Positions 1 through 7,618 are shown, counted from the first letter of the stretch. The stretch is 14,791 nucleotides of DNA from DATJQF01 sp035505995 (GCA_035505995.1 DATJQF010000020.1:1-14791); one strand, 5' to 3'. Notes: generated by a model not told the origin, from the letters alone. Made by a program: numbers and translations.

Positions 1-32
1 GTCCGGGTTCGAAGAAGACGTCTATCATGATT

Positions 33-86
33 GGGTTAGGGGTTTAAGAGTTTAGGGGTTTAGGGGTTTAAGGGTTTAAGGGTTTT
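33..86 (+). repeat. G-rich telomere-like tandem array
   Basis: Imperfect tandem copies of an 8-base unit of form (A/G)GGGTTTA. Guanine runs lie at 33-35, 39-42, 55-58, 63-66, 72-74 and 80-82, separated mostly by TTTA or TTTAA; the third unit is degenerate (AGAG at 47-50). The last four runs, 55-82, satisfy the usual intramolecular G-quadruplex pattern (four runs of at least three G with loops of 4-5 bases). The array is intergenic and no gene reads through it convincingly. It resembles in style, but not in exact unit, the 7-mer repeats at 10187-10278. Its function is unknown. Confidence 0.8.
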
Positions 87-202
87 CACTATTGACTTTT
101 CAGTATTACTTGAACGCTAAACTTTATTCCTGTCGGATCTCATCACCTTCCCCCAAAATTCAAAAGTACAATTTTTCCCCGAGAGCTACACCCTGCCCGC
201 TT

Positions 203-862
203 TTACAGGTGATAGAGGCATCCGACTTCCAGGTCTATGTTCAGGAAATGCGAAGAACCGGATCCTATGGAGGGTCCGGTAAGCGTGATGCTGGTCTCAT
301 TTTCGATAATGAAGGAGAAACTGTTGCTCACGGGAATTTCGCATCCCAGTCCGATAAGAAAACCGAAATTGGTGAATTGAAAAAGAGAGTGAGCCGATCC
401 GCTGACCGTATCCGTCGTCACGGCGGGAGACGACATGCTCCAGGAAGTTTTGGTCCCTTCCTGGGTCGAATGAAGTACGATACCCACCAGGATTCCCGGA
501 TAAACAATGCCTTTGACCTTCTTACCGAACACGTACTCGGGTTTAAATATGAAATTCAGGAGGCCGTAATGAACGGAGAGGTCCACCTCTTCCCCTCCTC
601 CCAGACCTCCGGTATTTGCATTTACGTGATAGGCCTGGTTCAGATATTTGGCTCCGATGGCGACCGTGAAATGCTGGGTTATTTCTTCCCCGGCCTCGAG
701 GGTCAGCAGGAAATGATCCACCGTATTTGAATACGTGACCCCGGACTGATTCTGAAGGATATCAAAATAACCGTATCCGGCTTGTAGCCCGACATAAAGC
801 TGGCCATTGCTTACTGATGGCAGGAAAAACAGGAGAAACAGAAAATCCCGTTTTTTAATCAC
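203..862 (-). CDS. outer-membrane beta-barrel protein (porin-like)
   Basis: A 219-residue secreted protein of the small Bacteroidota outer-membrane beta-barrel type. A signal peptide covers about residues 1-20: basic MIKKR, then a Leu/Phe-rich core, with cleavage probably before Gln21. The mature part opens with a barrel-like strand (LYVGLQAGYGYF) and continues with alternating hydrophobic and polar segments rich in Gly, Tyr and Phe (IGAKYLNQAYHV, YGLLNFIFKPEYVFG, FGFLIGLGCEIP). It ends on an aromatic/hydrophobic strand (DLEVGCLYHL), as expected for a barrel of about eight strands. The start is GTG at 860-862; no ATG lies near it, and the signal peptide directly after GTG supports this start. 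The next minus-strand gene upstream, at 940-1488, ends 77 bp away, so separate transcription is likely. The class is clear, but substrate or role is not visible. Confidence 0.8.
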   Translation of the reverse strand: MIKKRDFLFLLFFLPSVSNGQLYVGLQAGYGYFDILQNQSGVTYSNTVDHFLLTLEAGEEITQHFTVAIGAKYLNQAYHVNANTGGLGGGEEVDLSVHYGLLNFIFKPEYVFGKKVKGIVYPGILVGIVLHSTQEGTKTSWSMSSPAVTTDTVSGSAHSLFQFTNFGFLIGLGCEIPVSNSFSFIIENETSITLTGPSIGSGSSHFLNIDLEVGCLYHL

Positions 863-886
863 GGAATATAAATAAGCGACTAAGGT

Positions 887-919
887 AGAAAATATTTATT
901 TAGCGTAAAGCAGGGCAAA
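887..919 (-). promoter_or_regulatory. weak candidate promoter for the beta-barrel gene
   Basis: Read on the minus strand, a TTTG (complement of 916-919) is followed after 21 bases by TATTTTCT (complement of 887-894). This is an imperfect match to the Bacteroidota pattern TTTG-N19-21-TAnnTTTG. It would leave a leader of about 20 bases before the GTG at 862. The -7 match is poor, so this is tentative. Confidence 0.25.
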
Positions 920-939
920 CCGCTGTTGCAGGACCGTGG

Positions 940-1488
940 TCATTGGATCACTTTCCAGCGTAATACGCTGTAGGTCGTATCCGTCCCCAGCTCTCTTTTT
1001 GACAATTTAACGATCCCGACATGAGGAACCAAATAGCTGTCAACTATAATCGAATCGTTTGCATAGGTTAACATCGTCATGCGATGATGTGACACCTTAA
1101 AGAATTTATTGGCATTAATATATAAGGAATCCAATGTTTCATCATTATTTGAGTCTGTAATAACATGAAAATCAGCCAATGTTGTTTCAAGGTCAACGAA
1201 ATCCACATGGAGAGTTTCAGTGATAAAAGGTTTACCGTCAAATAGGATCTCAATTCCTTCAAAGGTTGAATTTCCCATATAGGGGACAGAAAAAAATTCC
1301 GGATCGAATTTCACATAGGTGCAATCGGCTTCTAATGTTCTTTCATTCAGGAAAACCCAATAGCTGTTCTTTTCAAATAATGCTGCATCCTTGATATTCT
1401 GCGGAATATAATTATGAACCTCTTTATTCCTATTGCAGGAGGCAAGGGAAATCAACAGGATCATCGAAATGCATTTATAATAATTCAT
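940..1488 (-). CDS. lipoprotein of unknown function
   Basis: A 182-residue predicted lipoprotein. Residues 1-17 form a short hydrophobic signal ending in the lipobox LASC, giving lipidated Cys18. The mature N-terminus CNRNKE does not show the Lys-Asp/Glu-rich surface-export signal described in some Bacteroidota, so periplasmic-facing outer-membrane anchoring is as likely as surface exposure. The body reads like a beta-rich domain. It has an early SYWVF segment and a late VPHVGIVKL segment followed by RWKV near the C-terminus, a plan seen in many Bacteroidota lipoproteins with NYWVY and GVGLVK-like motifs. No catalytic motif is visible. The start is ATG at 1486-1488. The gene is markedly AT-rich (about 32-37 percent GC in two hand-counted 60-base lines) compared with the protease gene next to it (63 percent in one line), so recent acquisition or a fast-evolving accessory gene is possible. 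Confidence 0.72.
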   Translation of the reverse strand: MNYYKCISMILLISLASCNRNKEVHNYIPQNIKDAALFEKNSYWVFLNERTLEADCTYVKFDPEFFSVPYMGNSTFEGIEILFDGKPFITETLHVDFVDLETTLADFHVITDSNNDETLDSLYINANKFFKVSHHRMTMLTYANDSIIVDSYLVPHVGIVKLSKRELGTDTTYSVLRWKVIQ

Positions 1489-1531
1489 TTTTTAAAGGTT
1501 AAGCCGTTTGATGGTTTAAAATATGATACAC

Positions 1532-1558
1532 CTGACATCAGAAATACCCTGATCAGGG
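1532..1558. promoter_or_regulatory. paired palindromes in a divergent intergenic region
   Basis: Two related inverted repeats stand 17 bp apart (start to start): CTGA-CA-TCAG at 1532-1541 and the perfect 12-bp palindrome CCCTGATCAGGG at 1547-1558. They lie between the divergent genes starting at 1488 (minus) and 1689 (plus), where an operator would be expected. A third inverted repeat, CCGGATTT at 1589-1596 paired with AAATCCGG at 1620-1627, lies just upstream of the plus-strand promoter element. No known regulator site is recognised. Confidence 0.3.
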
Positions 1559-1642
1559 GCAATTAAAAACTATACATACGCCATCTTACCGGATTTTTAA
1601 GGGATTTTACCGTTTTCACAAATCCGGGCAGGATTTTATCAA

Positions 1643-1650
1643 TATCTTTG
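1643..1650 (+). promoter_or_regulatory. -7 promoter element of the Tricorn-like protease gene
   Basis: TATCTTTG is an exact match to the Bacteroidota -7 consensus TAnnTTTG. It lies 38 bp before the ATG at 1689, which gives a plausible leader of roughly 30 bases. No good -33 TTTG is seen at the expected 19-21 bp upstream, so the call rests on the -7 box and on position. Confidence 0.5.
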
Positions 1651-1688
1651 AGGCCTAAAATCAAATTCCTGACAAAAATCCTGTTTTT

Positions 1689-4600
1689 ATGAAACGAATT
1701 CTCATTGCAATTTTAGCAGTAATACTCCTGGGGCCCGTATGGGCACAGGAAAAGAACGCGGGGGCAACCCCTAACGACGAAGCCCGGCTGATGAGGTTCC
1801 CGGCGATCCACGGGAACCAGGTGGTGTTCACCTATGCCGGCGACCTTTATACGGTGGACCGCCAGGGCGGGGTGGCCCGGAAGCTCACCAACGACGAGAC
1901 CGGCTATGAGATGTTCTCCCGCTTCTCACCCGACGGGAAGAACATCGCCTTCACCGGTCAGTATGACGGCAATACCGAAGTCTTTATGATCCCCGCGGAA
2001 GGCGGCACTCCCAAGCGGCTTACCTATACCGCCACCCTGGGACGCGACGATATCTCCGACCGCATGGGACCGAACAACATCGTGATGACCTGGAAGGACA
2101 ATGAAAATATCGTCTTCCGGTCGAGGAAGCAGTCGTTCAATGACTTCAAGGGGCAGCTGTTCCTGGCCAGCGTGAACGGGGGTCTCCCGGAAGAGCTCCC
2201 GCTGCCGAGCGGAGGCTTCTGCAGCTATTCGCCCGATAAGTCGAAACTGGCCTATAACCGCGTTTTCCGCGAATTCCGCACCTGGAAATACTACCGCGGC
2301 GGCATGGCCGACGATATCTGGATCTACGATTTCAAGACCAAGCAGGTCGAGGACATCACCAACAACCCGGCGCAGGATATCTTCCCGATGTGGACCGGGG
2401 ACAAGATCTATTTCTGCTCCGACCGCGACCGGATCATGAACCTCTTTGTATATGACCTCAAAACGAAAGAGACGAAAAAGGTGACGCAGTTCACCGACTA
2501 CGATATCAAGTTCCCGTCGCTGGGAGACAATGCCATCGTGTTCGAGAACGGAGGATATATTTATGTTTTCGACCTGGCCACCCAGAAAGCGGTAAAGCTC
2601 GACATCCGCATCCCCACCGACCTGATCACCAGCCGCAGCCAGCTCAAGGATGCGGGCAAGCTCATTAACTCGTACTCGCTGGCGCCGGACGGGAAGCGGA
2701 TCTGCTTCGATGCCCGGGGCGATATCTGGACCGTTCCCGCCAAGACCGGGATCACGCGGAACCTGACACAGAGCTCCGGAGTGCATGAGCGGGATGTGGC
2801 CTGGTCGCCCGACGGGAAATACATCGCGTACATCTCCGACCAGAGCGGCGATAACGAGATCTATATCCTGAAACAGGACGGCACTTCGCAACCCGAACAG
2901 ATCACCCGGGATGCGGATACATACCGGTATGCGCCTATCTGGTCTCCCGACAGCAAAAAGCTGCTCTGGGCCGACAAGCTGCTGCGGCTGCAGTATGTGG
3001 ACATCACCTCCAAAGAGGTGACCCCGGTGGACCAGGCGACCGACTGGGAATTCACCGATTTCGACTGGTCACCCGACAGCAAATGGATCGCCTATGCACG
3101 TCCCGACCGCAATGCGGCCACGAAGATCTATTTGTTCGAGCTGGCTTCAAAGACGAAGACCGCCGTCACCGACGGCTGGTACGACTGCACCAACCCGGCA
3201 TTCAGCCTCGATGGGAAATACCTGTTCTTCACCTCCAACCGCGATTTCAACCCCATTTACTCCTGGACGGAATGGAACCATGCGTATGAGGATATGACCA
3301 AAGTCTATTTCCTGACGCTTGCCAAGAAGACCCCGTCGCCCTTTGCGCCGGAAAATGATGAAGTGGCCGTGAAGCCGGAGGAGAAACCCGCCGGGGAAGC
3401 CAAGCCCGATGAAGGGAAAGATAAAAAGGAAGGTAAAAAGGAAGAGGGAAAGCCTGCCGAGGCCAAGGCGGAAGTTACCGTGAATGTTGACCTCGACGGG
3501 ATCGTCGGACGCATCGTGGCTTTGCCGATCGATGCGGGCTCCTACTGGAATGTGAGCGAGGTGGGCGACAATGTTTATTATGTCAAAGCCGGCGGAAAAG
3601 GGGAAAAATCCACCCTCATGATGTTCAGCCTGAAAGATAAGAAGGAAAGCCCGCTGGGCGACTTCAACAATTACGTGATCTCCGCCGATACCAAGAAGAT
3701 GCTGGTCACCGCCCAGGGAAAATATGCGGTCATCGATCTCCCGAGGAGCAAGATCGATGTCAAGGACTGGGCCGACCTTTCGAATATGAAGGTCATGGTG
3801 GACCTGAAAGCGGAATGGAGCGAGATCTTCCACGAAGCCTGGCGCCAGATGAAGTATTTCTATTTTGCACCGAATATGTCGGGGGTCGACTGGGCTGGCA
3901 TCCAGAAAAAGTATGAGGCGCTGGTGCCGTATATCAACAACCGCCATGACCTGAACTATATTCTCGGCGAGATGGTAGGCGAACTGAGCACCGGCCACAC
4001 CTATATCGAAGGCGGCGACCGTCTGCAGCCCGCCCGGGTGAAGCTGGGACTCCTGGGAGCCCGGCTCTCCAGGGATGCTTCCGGCTATTATAAGATCGAC
4101 GAGATCCTGAAAGGCGAGAACTGGACCAGGGATACCCGCTCCCCGCTCACCGAGCTCGGCGTGGATGTGAAAGAAGGGGACTATATCATTGCCGTCGACG
4201 GGAAATCCACGAAGGACATGACCGATATTTACGAATCCCTCGTGAATACTGCCGGCGACCAGGTGGAGCTGACGGTGAACGGCAAGGCCGGTCCCGACGG
4301 CGCCCACAAGATCATCGTGGTGCCCACCGATAATGAGGAACAGCTTTACTATTACAAGTGGGTCCAGAACAATATCAAGAAAGTGAGCGACGCCACCAAC
4401 GGACAAGTGGGATACATCCATATCCCCGATATGGGTCCCGAAGGGCTGAACGAGTTCGTAAAGCACTTCTATCCTCAGCTGGCCAAGCGGGCCCTGATCA
4501 TCGACGACCGCGGGAATGGCGGCGGGAATGTTTCCCCGATGATCATCGAGCGGCTGAACCGCGAGATGACCATGATCGAGATGTCCCGCAATACCGGCTC

Positions 4601-5009
4601 CCATCCCGGCCGTCTCGACATGGAATGGGGACCGAAAGTCCTGCTCATCGACAACTATTCCGCCTCCGACGGCGACCTGTTCCCATACCAGTTCAAGAAG
4701 CTGAAGATCGGGAAGGTCATCGGCGAACGCACCTGGGGTGGCGTGGTCGGGATCCGCGGGGGTATCCCGTTCGTGGACGGGGGCACCATGCGCAAGCCTG
4801 AATTTGCCCCGTACGATAACGAAGGAAAGGAATGGATCATCGAAGGGCACGGCGTGGAACCCGATATCTATGTTGACAATGACCCGGCGAAGGAATATGC
4901 CGGCGAGGACCAGCAGCTGAATAAAGCGATCGAGGTGGTCCTCGACGAACTGAAGAGCTGGCCGAAAGAGCTGCCGCCTCCGCCTCCTTATCCTGATAAG
5001 ACCAAATGA
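1689..5009 (+). CDS. exported Tricorn-type protease (S41 family)
   Basis: A 1106-residue homologue of archaeal Tricorn protease, close to the 1071 residues of the Thermoplasma enzyme but with an N-terminal signal peptide (residues 1-19, then Gln20), so it should act in the periplasm. Domains in order: two beta-propellers with WD40/TolB-like blades (FSPDGK at 79, WSPDGK at 372, WSPDSK at 418 and 460), a Lys/Glu/Pro-rich insert at about 563-597, a C1 region, a PDZ domain at about 784-880 (VKEGDYIIAVDGK), and the C2 protease domain. Putative catalytic residues are His770 (STGHTY), nucleophile Ser993 (SASDGD) and Glu1052 (EGHGVEPDI), with an oxyanion-loop Gly-rich DDRGNGGGN from about 940. These match Tricorn His746, Ser965 and Glu1023 with nearly constant offset. 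The Tricorn Ser745 position is Gly769 here. The family degrades oligopeptides. The gene stands alone and ends at a strong terminator. Confidence 0.93.
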   Translation: MKRILIAILAVILLGPVWAQEKNAGATPNDEARLMRFPAIHGNQVVFTYAGDLYTVDRQGGVARKLTNDETGYEMFSRFSPDGKNIAFTGQYDGNTEVFMIPAEGGTPKRLTYTATLGRDDISDRMGPNNIVMTWKDNENIVFRSRKQSFNDFKGQLFLASVNGGLPEELPLPSGGFCSYSPDKSKLAYNRVFREFRTWKYYRGGMADDIWIYDFKTKQVEDITNNPAQDIFPMWTGDKIYFCSDRDRIMNLFVYDLKTKETKKVTQFTDYDIKFPSLGDNAIVFENGGYIYVFDLATQKAVKLDIRIPTDLITSRSQLKDAGKLINSYSLAPDGKRICFDARGDIWTVPAKTGITRNLTQSSGVHERDVAWSPDGKYIAYISDQSGDNEIYILKQDGTSQPEQITRDADTYRYAPIWSPDSKKLLWADKLLRLQYVDITSKEVTPVDQATDWEFTDFDWSPDSKWIAYARPDRNAATKIYLFELASKTKTAVTDGWYDCTNPAFSLDGKYLFFTSNRDFNPIYSWTEWNHAYEDMTKVYFLTLAKKTPSPFAPENDEVAVKPEEKPAGEAKPDEGKDKKEGKKEEGKPAEAKAEVTVNVDLDGIVGRIVALPIDAGSYWNVSEVGDNVYYVKAGGKGEKSTLMMFSLKDKKESPLGDFNNYVISADTKKMLVTAQGKYAVIDLPRSKIDVKDWADLSNMKVMVDLKAEWSEIFHEAWRQMKYFYFAPNMSGVDWAGIQKKYEALVPYINNRHDLNYILGEMVGELSTGHTYIEGGDRLQPARVKLGLLGARLSRDASGYYKIDEILKGENWTRDTRSPLTELGVDVKEGDYIIAVDGKSTKDMTDIYESLVNTAGDQVELTVNGKAGPDGAHKIIVVPTDNEEQLYYYKWVQNNIKKVSDATNGQVGYIHIPDMGPEGLNEFVKHFYPQLAKRALIIDDRGNGGGNVSPMIIERLNREMTMIEMSRNTGSHPGRLDMEWGPKVLLIDNYSASDGDLFPYQFKKLKIGKVIGERTWGGVVGIRGGIPFVDGGTMRKPEFAPYDNEGKEWIIEGHGVEPDIYVDNDPAKEYAGEDQQLNKAIEVVLDELKSWPKELPPPPPYPDKTK

Positions 5010-5016
5010 TCCCAAT

Positions 5017-5048
5017 AAAAAAGGGCGTCTTTACGGACGCCCTTTTTT
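5017..5048. terminator. bidirectional intrinsic terminator
   Basis: A perfect 13-bp stem: an A6 tract plus GGGCGTC (5017-5029) pairs with GACGCCC plus a T6 tract (5036-5048) around a 6-base loop. The GC-rich core flanked by A and T tracts works in both orientations. It sits between the convergent protease gene (stop at 5009) and the lipoprotein gene (stop at 5064), so it should end transcription from both sides. Confidence 0.92.
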
Positions 5049-5063
5049 GTAACCCGGCCCTGT

Positions 5064-5462
5064 TTACTTTGAAATATACAAGGGGGCAGTGACTACGAAT
5101 CCTGAACCGTCGGACGAGCGGTTCCCTGTAAACTGAAAATTCCAGTTCCCCGTTTCCTTGGTGTAAGAGTAATTGATCATGTAAGCTATGTTCTGAAGAT
5201 AGCTGGCTCCCTGGCAATCATAGGTGTCGCTGAAAAGGGTAAGCGGATCCGAGATAACGACCTTGGTCAGCTTGATATCCATGTTGGTGCATTTGAACAT
5301 AAAATAGACCGCATCTACATCATTCGGATCCGGGGTGGAACTCATCGTGAAACTCGGATTCGTAGGGGTGGTGTCATCACTTTTTTTCTTGCAGCTGGTG
5401 GCAATCACCAGCACGGCAAGGAGTAAAATGCCGATGGTGGCAAGGGGTCTGAGGTTTTTCAT
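5064..5462 (-). CDS. small lipoprotein of unknown function
   Basis: A 132-residue predicted lipoprotein. The signal sequence (residues 1-23) has a basic start, a long Leu/Ile/Val core and the lipobox ATSC, giving lipidated Cys24. The mature protein begins with a charged CKKKSDD stretch and a Thr/Pro-rich tether (DDTTPTNPS). Lys and acidic residues just after the cysteine resemble the surface-export signal known from some Bacteroidota, so surface display is possible but is an inference. The remaining 95 or so residues look beta-rich and end in VVTAPLYISK; two cysteines (in MFKCTNM and YDCQG) could pair. No enzyme motif is seen. The ATG at 5460-5462 is supported by the signal sequence and by a good promoter 38 bp upstream. 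The gene shares a terminator with the converging protease gene. Confidence 0.72.
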   Translation of the reverse strand: MKNLRPLATIGILLLAVLVIATSCKKKSDDTTPTNPSFTMSSTPDPNDVDAVYFMFKCTNMDIKLTKVVISDPLTLFSDTYDCQGASYLQNIAYMINYSYTKETGNWNFQFTGNRSSDGSGFVVTAPLYISK

Positions 5463-5500
5463 GGGGATTGGTTTAAGGTTAGTTTTGGTTTGATTAAGGA

Positions 5501-5531
5501 CAAATATAAAACATTTTTAATGCATTGCAAT
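5501..5531 (-). promoter_or_regulatory. Bacteroidota-type promoter of the small lipoprotein gene
   Basis: On the minus strand, ATTG (complement of 5528-5531) is followed by a 19-base spacer and TATATTTG (complement of 5501-5508). The -7 element matches TAnnTTTG exactly, and the -33 element matches TTTG at three of four bases. A transcription start near 5495 would give a leader of about 33 bases before the ATG at 5462. Confidence 0.6.
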
Positions 5532-5598
5532 TGGTCCCGGAATATTTTTGGAACGCCTGATTTTATAAAGTACACGGAAATTATCGGGATGGAAATGA

Positions 5599-7470
5599 TC
5601 AGTCGAGCTGTTCGAACACCGAGCTCCGGCTCTTGTATTCCGGAACGATCTGTTTCATCTTCCGGACGATCTCGACATCGGAACCGGTTTCCGAGAGAAC
5701 GATCAATTCCCCGATCTGGCGGGCGGTCTGCTTCGCGTCATAGTCCTTCACCTTGGCGATGAGGATCAGGGGGTGATGGGTAGGCAGGGTATTTTCCTCG
5801 CGGTTCAGCAGCTCTTCATAAAGTTTCTCCCCGGGACGCAGGCCGGTGAATTTGATCTGGATATCCTTCTCATGCTCCACTCCCGACAGCCGGATCATCT
5901 TCCGGGCCAGGTCCAGGATCTTCACCGATTTCCCCATATCGAAGATGAAGATCTCGCCGCCCTTCCCGATAGCGCCTGCGTTGAGGACAAGCTGGCAGGC
6001 TTCGGGGATGGTCATGAAAAACCTTGTGATCTCCGGGTGGGTGACGGTGACCGGGCCGCCCTTCTCGATCTGCCGGCGGAAGAGCGGGATCACCGATCCG
6101 TTCGACCCCAGCACATTCCCGAAGCGGGTGGTGATGAATTTCGTTTTCCCCGTGCTGTCGAGCGACTGGGTATACATCTCCGCGATCCGCTTGGAGGCCC
6201 CCATCACGCTGGTGGGATTCACGGCTTTATCGGTGGAGATCATGATGAACTTGCTCACGCCGTACTTCCTGGAAAGGTCGGCCAGGATCCGGGACCCCAG
6301 CACGTTGGTGAGGATGGCTTCCGCCGGGTGGCTTTCCATCACCGGGACATGCTTGTAGGCCGCCGCGTGATATACGATATCCGGTCGTTCTTCCCGGAAG
6401 GCCTTCTCCATGCGGGATTCGTTGCAGATGTCCATGATAAGGAATCCGGCATCCACCTCCGGCAGCTGCGCCCCGAATTCCATCTGCAATTCATGGAGCG
6501 CTGTTTCGGCCTGGTCGAGCAGGAGCAGCCGGGCCGGGCTGAACCGGGCCGCCTGCCTTGCGATCTCGCTGCCGATGGAGCCGGCCGCACCGGTGATGAG
6601 TATTTTCTTCCCGGCCAGGTCGTCGCGGATCTCTTTTTCGTCCAGCCGGATCTCCTCGCGCTCCAGCAGGTCTTCGATGTTCAGGTCCTTGATCTGGCTG
6701 ACCCGCAGCTGCCCGTTGATCCAGTTCATGACCGGGGGCACCGTCATCACCTTGACGTTGTAAGCGAAGCATTTATCCACCAGTTGCTGCTTCTGCTCCG
6801 GGGAGAAATGAGGGATCGTCAGGATCAGGCGGGAAACGCCCGAGGTTTCCAGGATCTCTTCCAGATTAACGGGGCTGTGAATGTCGACGCCTTCCAGCTT
6901 CTTTCCCACCTTGGCCGGGTTATCATCCAGAAAAGCCGTGACCCGGAAACGGGTAGTCATATCGCCTTCCAGCACATGCTTGACCGTGATCCCTTCCGGT
7001 CCGGCTCCGTAAATGATCACGCTGGCATTTGCAAGCGGTGCGTTCCTGAGCTCGAGGTAGGCCACTTTGACCAGGACCCGGAAGGCCAGCATGGCAAAGC
7101 TGGTGACCAGGAAATCGATGATGATGATGGAGAACGGGACGAAAAAGAACCGGCCGATCATAAAGAAGGTCACAATATTGGTCAGGCAGAAAAATAAAGA
7201 GCCGGAAAGGACCGTTATAACCACGCGTATAGAATCTGCCGTGGTGGTATAGCGGATGATCCCGGCATAGGTCCGGGAGATGAGAAAACTGACCGCCCTG
7301 ACCAGGAAGATGAAGAGCAGGACCTTCGGGAACGAGTGCAGCTCTTCAGGGGGGATCGTGAAATTGAACCGCAGCAGGTACGCCAGGATGACGGAAAAGA
7401 CCACTACCGCCAGGTCGATGCAAAAGATCACCCAGCGGGGAGTGTTGCGAAAAGTGTAGAGAGAGATCAT
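5599..7470 (-). CDS. membrane nucleotide-sugar 4,6-dehydratase (WbpM/CapD type)
   Basis: An inner-membrane polysaccharide-biosynthesis enzyme of the large WbpM/PglF/CapD family, which converts UDP-GlcNAc-type sugars to 4-keto-6-deoxy intermediates for surface glycans. Counting from the ATG at 7470 it has 623 residues: about four N-terminal membrane helices (roughly 12-140), a first Rossmann domain (YGAGPEG at 154-160), and an extended SDR domain with NAD-binding TGAAGSIGSE at 293-302. Further family motifs are HAAAYKHVP at 368-376, STDKAVNPTSVMGASK at 412-427 and RPGEKLYEEL at 545-554. The usual catalytic Tyr of YxxxK is Met423, with Lys427 kept. This Ser-Met-Lys variant is the form reported for WbpM-like large homologues. 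A TTG start at 7500 would add 10 residues; the ATG is preferred because the membrane domain follows it directly and no ribosome site supports the TTG. No glycosyltransferase cluster is visible nearby, so the final sugar product is unknown. Confidence 0.9.
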   Translation of the reverse strand: MISLYTFRNTPRWVIFCIDLAVVVFSVILAYLLRFNFTIPPEELHSFPKVLLFIFLVRAVSFLISRTYAGIIRYTTTADSIRVVITVLSGSLFFCLTNIVTFFMIGRFFFVPFSIIIIDFLVTSFAMLAFRVLVKVAYLELRNAPLANASVIIYGAGPEGITVKHVLEGDMTTRFRVTAFLDDNPAKVGKKLEGVDIHSPVNLEEILETSGVSRLILTIPHFSPEQKQQLVDKCFAYNVKVMTVPPVMNWINGQLRVSQIKDLNIEDLLEREEIRLDEKEIRDDLAGKKILITGAAGSIGSEIARQAARFSPARLLLLDQAETALHELQMEFGAQLPEVDAGFLIMDICNESRMEKAFREERPDIVYHAAAYKHVPVMESHPAEAILTNVLGSRILADLSRKYGVSKFIMISTDKAVNPTSVMGASKRIAEMYTQSLDSTGKTKFITTRFGNVLGSNGSVIPLFRRQIEKGGPVTVTHPEITRFFMTIPEACQLVLNAGAIGKGGEIFIFDMGKSVKILDLARKMIRLSGVEHEKDIQIKFTGLRPGEKLYEELLNREENTLPTHHPLILIAKVKDYDAKQTARQIGELIVLSETGSDVEIVRKMKQIVPEYKSRSSVFEQLD

Positions 7471-7610
7471 CCGGACCGGTCTTTTGGGAAAGAGAATCAA
7501 CTGGTAAAAATAATAATTTCTTGCGCAAACCTTTACCCGGCAACCGACTTATCCCTGTACAAAAATTAGCAATAATGGTTCCGGCCCGGCCTCACCTCTC
7601 TATTTTTTTC

Positions 7611-7618
7611 TACATTTG
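7611..7618 (+). promoter_or_regulatory. -7 promoter element of gcvT
   Basis: TACATTTG matches the Bacteroidota -7 consensus TAnnTTTG exactly and lies 24 bp before the gcvT ATG at 7643. The predicted leader is about 20 bases. No clear -33 TTTG is seen upstream. The element overlaps a possible in-frame TTG at 7616, which argues against using that codon as the start. Confidence 0.45.

Noticed and set aside
1..28. Possible start of a minus-strand gene (ATG at 26-28, reading MIDVFFEPG off the left edge)
   Set aside because: Only nine codons are visible, with no ribosome site and the G-rich array directly upstream. Plus-strand readings of the same bases are equally open, so no coding call can be supported.
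92..730. Plus-strand open frame of 212 codons overlapping the beta-barrel gene
   Set aside because: The minus-strand reading has a signal peptide and barrel-like strands. The plus-strand product has neither a motif nor a plausible composition.
3147..5015. Long open frame (about 620 codons) antisense to the Tricorn-like protease gene
   Set aside because: It mirrors a strongly supported gene in a GC-rich region, where third-position G/C bias keeps the antisense frame free of stops. Its translation shows no domain or signal peptide.
5773..7197. Open frame of about 474 codons antisense to the sugar dehydratase gene
   Set aside because: The opposite strand encodes recognisable WbpM/CapD motifs along the whole length. 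The translation is rich in His, Asp and Arg without any known motif, typical of an antisense shadow.
7471..7500. TTG at 7500 as the start of the sugar dehydratase
   Set aside because: The ATG 30 bp downstream is a better start codon and directly precedes the conserved membrane domain. The TTG cannot be excluded completely.
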